A stretch of 64,000 bases of DNA from Chrysopilus asiliformis (GCA_964034945.1 OZ035962.1:69330274-69394273); one strand, 5' to 3'; shown: positions 46,405 through 58,959, counted from the first letter of the stretch. The notes: generated from the letters alone by a model not told the origin. Numbers and translations: made by a program.

Positions 46405-47286
46405 AACAAAAAATAAGTCAATTGTTTCTTCAAAAAATAAAATAAAATATAGGGATTTATAAGTTTCCTCCCAAACTCTTTCATTTGATACCCATCTTGA
46501 TGGATCTTTATTACGATGTTTAGTCGCCATTTTCTTTTTTTTGATAACCATGTTATGGATATTTATAAGTTTCCTCCAGAGCTCTTTCATTTGATACCCA
46601 TCTTGATGGGTCTTTATTGGGATAATTTGGACAAAATGTTGTCTAACAGCCGCCATTTTGTTTTTTTTGATACCCATGATATAGATATTTGTAAGTTTCT
46701 TCCAGAGCTTTTTCATTTGATACCCATCTTGATGGGTCTTTATTGGGGTAATTTGGACAAAATGTCGTCTAACAGCCGCCATTTTGTTTTTTTGATACCC
46801 ATGATATAGATATTTGTAAGTTTCTTCCAGAGCTCTTTCATTTGATACCCATCTTGATGGGTCTTTATTGGGGTAATTTGGACAAAATGTCGTCTAACAG
46901 CCGCCATTTTGTTTTTTTGATACCCATGATATAGATATTTGTAAGTTTCTTCCAGAGCTCTTTCATTTGATACCCATCTTGATGGGTCTTTATTGGGGTA
47001 ATTTGGACAAAATGTTGTCTAACAGCCACCATTTTGTTTTTTTGATACCCATGATATAGATATTTGTAAGTTTCTTCCAGAGCTCTTTCATTTGATACCC
47101 ATCTTGATGGGTCTTTATTGGGGTAATTTGGACAAAATGTCGTCTAACAGCCGCCATTTTGTTTTTTTGATACCCATGATATAGATATTTATAAGTTTCC
47201 TCCAGAGCTCTTTCATTTGATACCTATCTTGATAGGCCTTTATTGGGATAATTTGGACAAAATGGCGTCTAATAGCCGCCATTTTG
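46405..47286 (-). repeat. Right-arm array: seven ~125-bp tandem units
   Basis: The inverse of the left array with two extra central units. The motif GCCGCCATTTTG or a close variant marks each unit (near 46524, 46650, 46775, 46900, 47025, 47150 and 47275). Neighbouring units are nearly identical, which points to recent unequal exchange or conversion. Confidence 0.88.
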
Positions 47287-47667
47287 GTTTTTCTAGAATG
47301 CCTCATATCTAGTACTATAGGCCACACTGATCCCTATCCAATGTGATATGGATCATAAAAATCGGTCCTGTCGTTTTGAGGCAAATTAACTTTTCCCTCA
47401 TTTCGATCGATTTCGAGCATTTTTCCATATAAAAAAATCATTTGACTAAATTGAATTACCATTCACTTAAAATCATAAAATCTCAACTCAAATCGAATGG
47501 GAATGGAAATAAATTTACATTCCCATTCAGTGAATGGAGAGTTGAATTTTTTGGCCATTACCATTCACTACTGAATGGTAATGGAGTAAAAATTTCAAAT
47601 ACCATTCAGTAAGTGAATGGGAATTGAAATTGAATGGGAATTGAAAACGCCCGACTATGCTACTAGT

Positions 47668-50600
47668 ATGGTTTTATTCTATAGTAAGCCCGAGGCTTTT
47701 GGGCACATCACAGTTTATTATATCATACTGCATAAAAACCAGAGTTTGAAATCAGCGGGAAGATAATATCTTAGATTAGTAGAAAAATCTCATGCAACAG
47801 AAAATTTAAAAAAAAAGTTTCCCAGGATTAGTGCTAAAAAGTACTTAATTAACAGGTTAAATTTTAATGCTTTCTGAGATACAATAGGCCCAATTGAAGG
47901 CCTATGTATGTGGGACTTCTTTTCAAGCCCCCTGGTGACCAACCAACCAACTTTGATTCCGGAAATAAGGAAATATGGTAGTTTTAATCAGCTCTCAGTA
48001 TGGTAAACAGTTCGATATACTAGTAAATAGCTTTGGTTTTTTTTTGAGTACTCGATTTTGACATTGCGAGCGAAGGTAATCTTAGATATAATTTTACTTG
48101 ATAAAATCTTTTTTTGTTTCAAAATCACTGACGCTTGCTAAAATCCATCCAATTCGAAAATGAAAAGGCACTCGCCATGAACTCTCCCGGCAGCACTGTA
48201 AACAAACATCTTATTCCTCATGATGCTAATATGGATTTTAGTTTATTTGCGTACTATTTAATTGAGCTGACCATGCCTTGGTTACGGTCGTCTTGTCTTT
48301 GTTATAATCACTTAAAGATTCGCAGTAGCCCTATTAGCTTGGATAGAAATTGAAATTGCCAGCTGATCTAAAGTTTAGTTCTGGTGGTTTTATAACTCTA
48401 GCAAACATTAGAAAATTATGTCCTTGTGTGGTTTCCAACTCCTTTGTATGACGAAGGAAAACAGAGAAGTCTTCGCTACCTGTTGTACATAGGGTAGTGA
48501 AAGCCACAGCCACATCGCCGACTTGAGTCTTTTTATCTGTTTGAATTGCATTACGCCCAGGAATCTAATATACTGTGTAGCTGCTTATCTTTTGAAATGC
48601 TCGTTCGTATAGTCGCATATAAAACCATAATATCACACAAACACAAACATTCCGACTAGAAACACAATCGTTGAACCATGGATACAGTAGTAAGGAGTAG
48701 AAAAGGCCACGTCATTCTTGTTTATTGATTTCCTCGTCCTTGTCATCGCGGTCGACTATAGATTGGATACTTGGCTATGTATGGATATTATTGTATTAAG
48801 GCCAAAGCCCGAACGGATCCCTATGTGAAATGTAACGTTACAAATCGAATACCGAAGGCTTGAGCGAACGGGTACATTGCCCAAATAAACCTAAACTGTG
48901 GATATTTTTTCAGTTCAATGTCTCCCCTACAATTATTAGAAGTTTCCGAATTAGAGAAAACGAGGGCAAAAAAAAGTAAAGAACGGGCAAAAAAGGATGT
49001 ACCATATACCAAGTATACACCTACCCAAGTCGTGCCTGTTTTTGTAAAGAAAGTACTTTTCGAGTAAGTCAGGTCTCGTAGACGAGGTGGGTTAAATGAA
49101 TTGTAATAAATTTATAACAGAAACCAATTTTAAGGGATCCCAAACATTTATATCATTTGGTAAAAGGATAACATAAAAAAGGACACATTTAGACGAGATG
49201 AATAAATGGATAACAAAGCAACACAATAATAGCACAAACATGTTCAAATACAATACAAATACACACGCTTTCGTACATAAATTTACTGGCATGACTGCTT
49301 ACATTGACTCAATTTGGATTCAGAATCAAAATCAGAATAGAGGAATGAAAGTTTGACTTGAATTTAACAAATCGAATGAGAAATTATTTTTAGATAAATT
49401 CAATCTCGGATTAATGAGGTACTCGTTGAAAAGGTTAACTCAACAAACTTATTAAAATCCCATTTGTATAAATAACCATTTAGGGTTTTTACTGTCTTAA
49501 GATGTCGACGGACGTGTTTGTAAGAAATTGGAGTTATACACAACATAAAAAAAACTGGCTTCAGTCAGTTTGAGTTTGAAAGTAACTTAAAAATCATTCA
49601 AAAAGTGTAATTAAAAATTTACAATCAAATAGCGTTTCGCGTACTATTCTTAAAAAAATAAGTTGTGCTCAACCTACTTAAATCGTAGAAACTCTTGTAC
49701 TTAAATCATTTAAGTTAGAAATAAGTGGTTAAGTTTCGTTCAAGCAGACGGCTCTAAAAGGGAAACAACCCGAATATCGAGACATTATGAAATTCATTTA
49801 TAATTGCTAAAAACAAAGTTATCCAATTCTGTTCGAGATTTTTACTTGAAATATTTGAAAAGTTTCAAACCTTTTACAATGCTCTGAATTTATATTATTA
49901 ATATATAAAAGGAGATTTCATTTATATCGGAAATCCGTACCGTTCCAATCTTGCCCTCATGAAACACAGCCTTTTGTTCCCACAATCATAATGGAATTAA
50001 AATAAAAGAAAATGCTTGCCTTAAATAAAAGGGGAAAATCATACATTTTTACATGCTTTTTCTAGGTCCAAAACGTCAGGCATTAATACAATTACTTTCA
50101 TTCTGCAGAGAATATTTCGAATGTAGAGCCAACAATAATAGTATATTTTCTTGGATAAAACAATAATGTAAAATGGTTTTTATTTTTATGTGTATGACCA
50201 TCATAAATAATTTATTGAGTGATTGTGAAAACTTGATTAAGGTAAAAATGACTCATTTCGTAAATAAACGTATGAAATCGATCGACATAAATATGGTATT
50301 TATTAGGGTTTTGCAATACCGATACAAAATTCCAATCCCGGTATTTCGGTATTGTCGGTATTACGAAAAATTGTCAATAGCGGTTTCGATATTATAATTC
50401 GGTATCACAAATGAATACCGGTATTCAAAAAATTGTAACTTTAATTCACTAAACAACTATAGGAAAAATTTTATGTGAAAAAAAATTTGTTAAATTAGAC
50501 ATTTTCAAAGTTTTTCATAGTGGATCAACCTGACGTCCCGTATTACACGACACAGTCCCGGATTTCAGCCCTGCCCCAAATTGACAATCACCCCGCAAAG

Positions 50601-50764
50601 TGTTCTGCATTGAGCATAATAAATATATTCTACATTGAAAAAAAGAAGGTGTCTGTCTCGCAGAGACGGCCAGAAGTGGATTCGCCTACAACAATCGCCA
50701 ATAGATATTTAAGTAAGATATTTTAGTGAAAAGGAAGCAAAAAAAGGTCTTCTCTTTCAAAAAT
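47668..50764. other. No gene recognised
   Basis: AT-rich. A CGGTATT-rich stretch at 50305-50420 ('CAATACCG', 'TACCGGTATT') looks like the end of another hAT-like MITE, but its partner end was not found. Short frames at 48135-48353 and 49092-49292 are not supported. Confidence 0.4.
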
Positions 50765-50826
50765 GAGCTTGTGAGCAAAAAAGAACTTGTGAGCAAAAAA
50801 GAGCTTGTGAGCAAAAAAGAGCTTCA
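50765..50826 (+). repeat. 20-bp tandem repeat, three copies
   Basis: GAGCTTGTGAGCAAAAAAGA is repeated three times with one substitution. Confidence 0.8.
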
Positions 50827-50991
50827 AAATTGACCTTACATTTATTAAATTCTCTTTAAAATAAAATTAACAAATAAACAAAAAATTGTGAATTTCTATG
50901 TTTTAAAATTTAATTTATCTTTGCTCGGCGTTTATATTCTTCACAGGAAAAACTTTAAGTTTTATTATAAATAATTCAGAACTATTAAAAA

Positions 50992-51183
50992 TCAATCGAG
51001 CCTTAGCAACTTGAATTGAGGCAAACTCTTAATGGCTTCTAATAAGGCGCTTTGTGGCGGATAATGGGAATAACACTCAACGTCAGTGATCAAAACACCA
51101 GAAGACAATTTCATTAGTTTTGTGGTTGATTGATCAACAATATAGGTAACGAAAGCTTCCAATCGAAAATGTATTTCAAATGC
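50992..51183 (-). CDS. Candidate terminal exon of an unidentified gene
   Basis: On the minus strand a good acceptor (CTGTTTTTCAG at 51184) is followed by 63 codons in phase 0 and a TGA at 50992-50994. An AATAAA lies 26 nt downstream (plus 50961-50966). The peptide contains 'FRLEAFVTYIVDQSTTKLM' and 'LITDVECYSHYPPQSALLEA'. I do not recognise it. It could be the end of a host gene or a fragment captured by a transposon. Its phase would be compatible with the exon ending at 58960, but nothing else links them. Confidence 0.3.
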   Translation of the reverse strand, partial: AFEIHFRLEAFVTYIVDQSTTKLMKLSSGVLITDVECYSHYPPQSALLEAIKSLPQFKLLRLD

Positions 51184-51249
51184 CTGAAAAACAGCAATCG
51201 ATAAAACCATAACTCGATGACTGTTTGGTGTATTCCGCGCTACCAGCAC

Positions 51250-53406
51250 TTAATTATACTACCTACCAATATTCACTATGCAGTGGAGTCGGTCCCTCCA
51301 ACCTCCGCCAATGAACGATTTTTAATTAGGGCCTTGGTAGGCATAGGGAAATCTTTCAACATTAACCGAGTTCACAGGCTTTTGTGATACTTGCTTGCAA
51401 AACATAGAGCAAAAAGATGAAGGAAAGAACTTGGTTATGATAAGCGAAGAGAACACTTTATTCACTGGGAGAGCGAAATGATGGCTTTTTATTCCACATT
51501 ATTTTTTGTGTCCTGTACAACACTGTATGATGGTGAATTGAGGACGATGGGGAGATTAGAAGGGCGTTTGCTACCGTTCGTGGCATGAGAAAATGCTACT
51601 CGACGTTGACGGAAGGTGATGACAGAACGACAAAGGCAAAAGGATACAAGCCAAACAATCATTCACTTGATAGCGAAAAGCAAAGTGGAAAAGCAGCTTC
51701 AAAGAAAACACTTTCGCAATTTTCGGGATGAGTACTACAGAACATTGAAAAAGAAGCATAGCGTGACGATACAAACAAATAAAATAAATTAGATACATTT
51801 TTTTTCTTCATCTTTATTGAGCCCTCATTCAATGGTATTTCTAGATAATCTCGTAAAGATGCCTTCGATTATTATGTAAAAGTATTTATAAACTTTTATG
51901 TTCAAGCAAACGTCTTCAGAAATGTGTGCTAAGAAACTTTGAAGTAATTTAAAAATATCGTCATACGTTGATAAAAATAATGTACACTCATAACACGTTT
52001 TTTTAATATTTTTCAATCTAAAATATACATTTTTTTTAAAAAACATTTAGTAGGTTTTCAGCACAATTTGCCGGCCTTCGAATAGCTCCATCGACTAGAG
52101 CAGTGGCTCCCCACCTTTTTTCTCTCGCGACGTCCTTTTTAAAAATTTAGAATTATAAAGGAATTTGGTGTCAAGATTTCCATTTATTTAAAAAAATAAA
52201 TTTTGGCGAAAATTAACGGTTTTTCGGTGGTTCCATGTATTAGATTAATTGAATATTTTTATGTTCTACCGCAAATCGATATCTTTTACCATTGTCGAGA
52301 TATTTCATATTTTCTAAAATAGATTGATATTTTTTGTGAATATCTATTTTATTTATCGGGTTACATTGTAAATTGGGTGTGCTGACGTAGATTTTGTATA
52401 AGAAATTAATGTGCTGTTCAAATCAGATTTTTTTTATACAAAATAGGTTTCAAATATAAAGAAAATTTAAATACTTAATAACCGAATATTTGACTACCAG
52501 ATAATGATGAATATTAGCTGTATTCTCGTCCGCGTACTTTCGAATGCAGCGAAACTCAAAAGTTACCAAAAATTACCGGAGCTAGAGCCATGAAATTACA
52601 GGGGTGTTTGTTCTTGAAATGGAACGTCCCTATCAACTTTTGGTAAAAGTCCGTTAACCGGAAGTGCCCAAAATGACAGTTTTTTCAAAACCATTTTTTT
52701 CTATTTACCCCGAAACTACCCGTCTTTCAGTAGTCTTGTGTATGATAAAAGTGTTAACTACACTGCCATTGAAAATTTTTGGATGCCCAGCAATAGAGGC
52801 GCAAAAATTAGAGAGTAATTCGTTTTCTTTCCGAAATTTATATCTAGTAATAGTAATGCTATAATATTTTTGGTCACAATATTATAAAAATTGTAAAAAA
52901 TGTATACTCAAATTAGTTTTTGTACGGTATTTTTATTCGATTTTTCATACGTTTTTCATGCGGTTCCTATCTATTAGGGCCCGTTTACGTCTGACAAATT
53001 TTGACCCGCGATTTTTATTCTACATGTTGCTCAACCGTTTACATTGCGACAAATTTCTGTGAATTTTTTTTTGAATTTTCCCATACAAAATCAGCGGAAT
53101 AAATTCAGTTTTTGAAATAATTTCTAGGAAAGAAATTCCGACAAAAATCGCTTATGTAAACGGGTTCTTGATCAAAGCTAATTTTAATTTCCCATCCCTT
53201 ATTGCCGAATGTGAAAACAAAAGAATTACGACGTTAGTACGATTTACCCTTTACACTACTATAAAATCTAGACAAGTAAAGAAAACGGGAATTGCAAATT
53301 TTTCATCAAATATTAAAAAATTCGCGACCAATTGTAATATCAATATTCAATTTTCTTTTGCTATTATTGAGTCGATGTCCTCTGATTAACAATCATAAGT
53401 CAGGTA
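51250..53406. other. No gene; family B remnants
   Basis: Family B blocks occur at about 52200-52330 and 52600-52760 ('CTATCAACTTTTGGTAAAA'). CCCGTTTAC at 52979 and its inverse at about 53155 may be the ends of a small element. No coding signal. Confidence 0.4.
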
Positions 53407-53616
53407 CAGTAATCCCTCCAACTGCGCAGTAGATACGTTCCACAAAAAGAGCGCGCAAACCGAAACCGCGCACTGTGAATCCGACTTTGTATGAAATTTA
53501 GGGGTTAGGAACATGTTTTTTTTAAACGAAAATTATAAAAAAAAACCGCGCAGCTGCGAAATTTTACGCGCAGTTCGAAATTTTAGTTAAAAACCGCGCA
53601 GTTGGAAGGATTACTG
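53407..53616. mobile_element. 210-bp Tigger-like MITE
   Basis: The ends are CAGTAATCCCTCCAACTGCG and the inverse CGCAGTTGGAAGGATTACTG, flanked by TA (53405-53406 and 53617-53618). The subterminal GCGCGCA/CCGCGCA motifs match those of the larger element at 56464, of which this is an internally deleted relative. Confidence 0.8.
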
Positions 53617-56026
53617 TATTCCTTTTAGAGATACAGAAACTTTCATCAAAAAGATATTTTGAATCAGAACAACTTTTACTTAATTATCGGTAAGGACCGG
53701 ATTTATGTGTAATTAAATATATTTGTGTATTTACATTTTTCATTTTCCCATAATCGTTTTAAAATGAAAGAAATTTTTAAATTTTTTAAAATACATATTA
53801 TAGTTTTGTCTAATGGGTTTTAAATTGACTAGACGGTGTCTAGCCTGTCTGTACCTTAGCTTCGCAACTGCTTATAATTAACTGATTTCACAATACCAAC
53901 TGTGGTAGTACAAAACCAAAACAAATGGCCAAAACTTGCACAAATGTTTGGACGTTTATGGGTTTAAATGTAGTGCCACATAAAAAATTCATTATTATAA
54001 TCAAAAGTTCGTATTTTTTTAATATCTGTCGTGCAAAACCCCCCCCCCTGATAATTTGGTTTTAAAAAATATAAAAAAAAAATGTTCAAACCTTTGAAGG
54101 AGAAACCACTGAATATACGTTTTAATCAAAATCTAAACGAAATCATAATTTAATATTTTTCCTGTCGAAAACAACCAATTTGGATATTGAATACAAACAG
54201 AAAGAGGTGGGAAACCGATTAATCAAGAAAAATTTTATAAAATAATTTCGCCCCATTTTGTCTGACTGGCGTTCTTCTATAAGCCATGTTTCCTGTTTAT
54301 TCCTTATTTGTCTTAAGGAAAAAATCGCATTTTGTTTTTGTCTTGTGGTTTGAGAATCTACTCATCCCTTTTTAATTCACGAGATGCTGAGTGGGTGGCA
54401 AGAACAAAAACATTTAATTGGGTTGATTTATTACTGCAAATTAGTGAAGGCACCTGTCTTTTGCATTGCCTCTGGTTTGACACAGAAGGGGACAAAGTTT
54501 TTAAATGAATAAACATTCTTGGCATTTTGTTAAAAAAAACATCATACCCCCTAGTTTTAAAGCTTAACATTTAATCAATTTAACGAAAAATACAAAACGG
54601 CAACTTTATGTAAAACTACCTATTGCATCAATAAACACGACGGCAGTTTTCACTTGCCTTCCCAACACGATCCGTTTCCTGGAAAATCGTTTGTAGACCT
54701 GTAACCCGTCAACGGTCACTCCGATTGGAATATGATGTATGGAGATTCTGTAAAATTGTATTCTAAACACTTTCTGTCTCATTATTTTTTTCAATACGAG
54801 GCGTCGTTTTCGTTTGTGTGAAGAAGGGGAAAAGGAGTTGTCCGATTTTGCGCGTTAACGAACTTGACCTTCCATTTTACGAAAAAAACGGCTGTGCCAA
54901 ATTTGAAGTCTCTAGCCTAATTCGTACTCAAGTTATCATTTCACATTTAACTGAAAAGGGAGATGCTTAATATTTCAGGGATTCGGAGTCGCAGTCGCGG
55001 AGCCAGAGTTATTAATTTTTGCCCGGAGTTAGAGTCGTTATAAAAGCCATAACTTCGACAAAAAAAAATTCAAACATTAAATTTTTTTTTAATTTCTCGA
55101 CGGCCATGTTTCGGTGGCCATGTAAAATTTGGATTGATTTTTTAAACTTCTCTCTACTATTTAGTTTAAAATTTTTTAACCAACTTCTTTAAATAATGGA
55201 TTTTCGATTTTTTTCAACTTCTAGATTGAGTTTCTCAACCTTTTAGAGTGTACATGTGCCTTTTTAAACCAACTTTTAACTAAGTAAAATTTAATTTAAA
55301 CCCCAAAAGCTAAATTTCATATTGCTCGTTAACGAACTAGACCTCCTAGAAATTTGAATTTTTCTAAAATGAAATTTCGTAAAATAATTTCGTATATCTA
55401 TGGACTCCATCAGATTTTTTTCCAGATTAGATTTAAATCCAATCACGAAAAAGTCTAATGGAAATTCAAAAAAATTTGCATTATGATTTAAATCTCCTTA
55501 CTGTCATGGTTTTTTCGGCTACTGAAAAGTAGGATTTTTTTTTACATTTCTTTTGCCAAATTGGCTGATTTCTAGTTGGCTGCCCTGGTTGTCTCCTGGT
55601 TGATATTTCTAAGCACGCTATGGAGACACGCTGATTTCACTATTTACCAAAATATGGAGTGGGGGGAAAAATTATGATTTTTAAAAGTCCAATGAAGTCG
55701 TGGGGTTGGTTTTTGATCTAAAAAGTATAAAAACTCAAGCGAAGAGATCAAAAAGTGAATTTTTCAACTTCAAATTGTTTAGTCTTTAAACTAAAAAGTT
55801 TAAAAATTTTATTCATTGTTACACAGATTTGCTAAAATACTCTGAAATTGTTCGAAATGTAGCTTTGATCGCTGCCCCACAAAACCGTAAGATTTAGGGG
55901 CAGAAATGAAGCCGAAAATGTTAGAAGTTATCCTGTTTTTAAGCACAACTACCCAATAATTCGGTTTTCAAATATTTTCTTAATATTGCTAATTAAGTTA
56001 ATTTTTAGTCTATTAATTAATTGATA
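53617..56026. other. No gene; decayed family A piece
   Basis: A diverged family A fragment is recognisable at about 54700-54960 ('GCGTTAACGAACTTGACCT', 'TTTGAAGTCTCTAGCC'). A run of nine C lies near 54039. The rest is AT-rich without features. Confidence 0.4.
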
Positions 56027-56324
56027 TTAACCCATTAATGCCCACGAGAAAACCACTGAATATTTTTAACACAAAAACCAATTTATTATTATAAAATACA
56101 CAAAATAAAAAAAAAATCTGATAGAAAAAAACCTTGTGAATAAATCTGTGATAATATGTTAAAGTAGCTTAAGTCGATTTTCAGGCAAAGCCAAAGTGAT
56201 CTGTTTGCAAATGCAAATACAGATCAGTTTGGTCTCGCATGAAAATCGACTTAAACTACTTTAACTTATTACTACAGATATATCCAGTGTACTCGTTTGA
56301 GTACAGCAGGCGTTAATGGGTTAA
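56027..56324. mobile_element. 298-bp TTAA-flanked MITE with a long internal hairpin
   Basis: TTAACCCATTAATGCC at 56027 and inverted GGCGTTAATGGGTTAA ending at 56324. Inside, 56158-56268 forms a hairpin: the arm GTTAAAGTAGCTTAAGTCG pairs with CGACTTAAACTACTTTAAC, and pairing continues through 'GTGATCTGT' and 'CAGATCA' around the loop. Confidence 0.75.
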
Positions 56325-56463
56325 TATTAGCTGTCATCTTCTCCAAAAATTAGGCTTTTGTTTTCTAGTATCTTTGTTTTTATTTCTTTATGTTTCCCAA
56401 AAATAAATAAAAATTTCTCGAAAACAAATTGTACTCATTAATTCATTTTCATCTTAATAAATA

Positions 56464-57293
56464 CAGTAATCCCTCGAACTGCGCGGTAGATACGTTCCAC
56501 AAAAAGAGCGCGCACTGCGAAACCGCGCACTGTGAACCCTACTTTGTATGAAATATTGGGGTTAGGTCCCAAATATTAGAAAAATTCCAAAAAAAAAATA
56601 GAAAAAAGTTTTTATTTAACGACATATTTAAAGTAATACAAAGATATGATATGTATTACTAAACTTTTTGAAAAATTAGTGATTGATTACACGATTTTTG
56701 TTTTTCATTATGCATTTCTGCGTATGGGGCTAAAGCGGCTGTCAAATTTCACCGAAATTTTAAGGCACGCTCCACATCAGAGTCCATATTAAGAGCTTCT
56801 TATTAAAGTTGACTACCAAGCATTAAAAAAATTGTCAGTTTTTCGTGCGTAAGGTTTTTCTTTCTTATAATCTCTATAACTTCACTTTCATCATTTTCGT
56901 CGCTATAATTATCGCCGAACTGTGTCAAAATATCGTCAGCAATCATATTTTCTTCATTGCTTGCAAGGACTTCCATGATATCTTCTGACTCTGAGTCTTC
57001 AAATTCGTCCCCACCAATTGTCTTACCTAATGTCACAATTTCCACTAAATATAAATACTAATTTAAGCACTAAATTACCAAATATGTACGAAGATATCAA
57101 ATTACCAGCTGATTCCTTCTTGTCGGGGATTCACCAAAATATATGTTTAGAACATGTTTTTTAAACGGAAATTATAAAAAAACCGCACAGCTGCGAAATT
57201 TTTACCGCGCAGTTCGAAATTTTGGTATTAAAAACTTAACCGCGCAGTTGCGAAACCGCGCAGTCCGAAATCGCGCAGTTCGAGGGATTACTG
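56464..57293 (-). mobile_element. 830-bp Tigger-like element, relative of the MITE at 53407
   Basis: The ends are CAGTAATCCCTCGAACTGCG and the exact inverse, flanked by TA (56462-56463 and 57294-57295). The subterminal CGCGCAC and CCGCGCA blocks are shared with 53407-53616. It retains a C-terminal transposase piece. Confidence 0.82.
56803..57045 (-). pseudogene. Tigger-like transposase C-terminal tail
   Basis: An 80-residue acidic frame with 'LGKTIGGDEFEDSESEDIM' and 'NMIADDILTQFG'. The acidic plan with a later '(L)TxEEL'-like helix resembles the tail of Tigger/pogo transposases. The catalytic domain is missing. The identification rests mostly on the surrounding inverted repeats. Confidence 0.45.
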
Positions 57294-57295
57294 TA

Positions 57296-58959
57296 CCTTA
57301 AAAAAAGGCGTTTGACAATTTTATATCTTAATAGAATACAAGTGAAGTTAAATGTCAAAGTCGAAGTTTAAAAATTCGCGGCTCCGAAATTGGAGTTGGG
57401 CTTTTTCAGAATGGCTCTGTAATATTCATAAAACCATTTTATCAAAACTTTCCTAGATACCAGTAAGCTCTCCTGGAAGTTTCATCCAAATCGGTTCAGT
57501 GGTTCTCAAGTATGAGAATACACAGGAAAACAGACAGAATTATAGATAAATCGAATAAGCCGAAAAGAAAGAAGAAGATGGTCGAAAGTTTAATCCTATT
57601 CGGTTTAGTTATTCTCGAGTTTTAAGCGAACATACAGACAGACATATACACAGGCCATTAATATGAATTACAAGGGCGCCATGAACAGAAATTCATTCAT
57701 AATAGAATACAAAATTGAAATTGTAGCTTCAAACAGCAATCACTTTGACTAAATAAATTATGACTACAAAATCAAAGTCTCAATTTTTCAAGGAAATATA
57801 TCTGCCATGATTCGCATTTTCAATCAACGGAATTTCACCAAAAGTATCTCAAGTTATTTTTAAGGGAATCTCGGACGCAAATTGATCTGAATCGTTTTAC
57901 GAAAATGTCTCTACCTGTCAGCCCGTGTACAAGATTTCTGAAAAATTACTGCTTGGAAAAAGTTTTTTAGACAAATTCTCAAGGGCGAAGTTTTTTTTGA
58001 ATACAACACTTTCTATATTAGGTTACTATGTACTTCGCATAAGAAATAAACAACAACCTCCAACTCAACTAAATTTGACATCCCTTTGTTCAAGGACATT
58101 CAACTCGTTATATACCTAGACATGCTCTTCATAGATTTTATGTCTGATTAAAGGTTGGACCTGAAGATTTTCAAACAAATTGCCCAAATTAAACTTGAAT
58201 AATGACAATGAAATAATTACCATGACTAAAAAAGACATTTTGTATCTGCTTAACTTCCGCAATTTAGAAAAAATCGCATTAAAACGAAACTCAAGTGGAA
58301 ATATTTGAAATTTCTTAGTGACCGAGGTATATCAATTTATCACTGCATTGCAATATTTTCTTTCAAGCTTCCGCAAAGCAATCTAGCTAAAATAAAACGC
58401 AAGAGAAACCACTGCCTCGCAAACGCAAATTTTTGAAACCCTTGATTAGGTTAAGGACAGACTGCGCTTATTACATCGATATCAGTCCTAAAGACGTCCA
58501 TTCAAATTGGAAGAAAATTTCGCTCATTAGAAGGTCGAAGGCAGACAAAAAGAAAGTAACCTCGTTAGGTGAGGGTCATATAAAAATGTTTTGTTGAAAT
58601 TTGCGAAGAATTTCGGTCAAAAACAACAGATTGCCGATGTTAGCTAAACCAGTTTTCACTTTCTTTTGGATATTTTAATGAGACACGCATATTACATTTT
58701 TACTGGGCCATTGGGCTCAACATTTGCATAAAATTTTGCCAACATAGTTTCGACAACATCGAATGACGAAACCGGTTGTCCCAAAAACTCATTTTGGACA
58801 ACATTTAATCTGTCAGAAAGAGAGGAAGAAGATTCGCATCAAAATCACGACGCTAGGTAGATTTTCCCAGCCTTGATCAAAAGACGTTTTAAATGTTTGC
58901 GCTGAGGATTTCAGAACAAGACGAAGGAAACATTATCTGGCAAAGAATTTCATGCTTAC
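57296..58959. other. No gene; family B fragment
   Basis: A family B-like piece is at about 57880-58060 ('GTACAAGATTTCTGAAAAA'), with AT-rich sequence around it. If the exon at 58960-59338 is real, this is its first downstream intron. Confidence 0.4.

Larger units (their letters stand above)
45337..47659. mobile_element. 2.3-kb foldback-like hAT element (giant palindrome of tandem repeats)
   Basis: The left end CAGAGTTGGGCG and the right end, inverted CATAGTCGGGCG, are flanked by a perfect 8-bp direct repeat CTACTAGT (45329-45336 and 47660-47667). The arms (45337-46369 and 46385-47659) are nearly perfect reverse complements around a 15-bp loop (46370-46384). Each arm has an outer part of about 250 bp rich in 'CCATTCCCATTCA', an adjoining unique part, and a tandem array of ~125-bp units: five units left, seven right, which accounts for the 242-bp difference in arm length. 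It encodes no transposase; open frames in the arms follow from the unit length being near 126 bp. Confidence 0.9.

Noticed and set aside
45974..46809. Mirrored 97-135-codon open frames in the palindrome arms
   Set aside because: They arise because the tandem unit is close to 126 bp (42 codons) and are repeated in both arms; there is no start context, codon signature or family similarity.
52978..53168. Element bounded by CCCGTTTAC inverted repeats
   Set aside because: The inverted match is only about 9 bp, with no target duplication; too weak to call.
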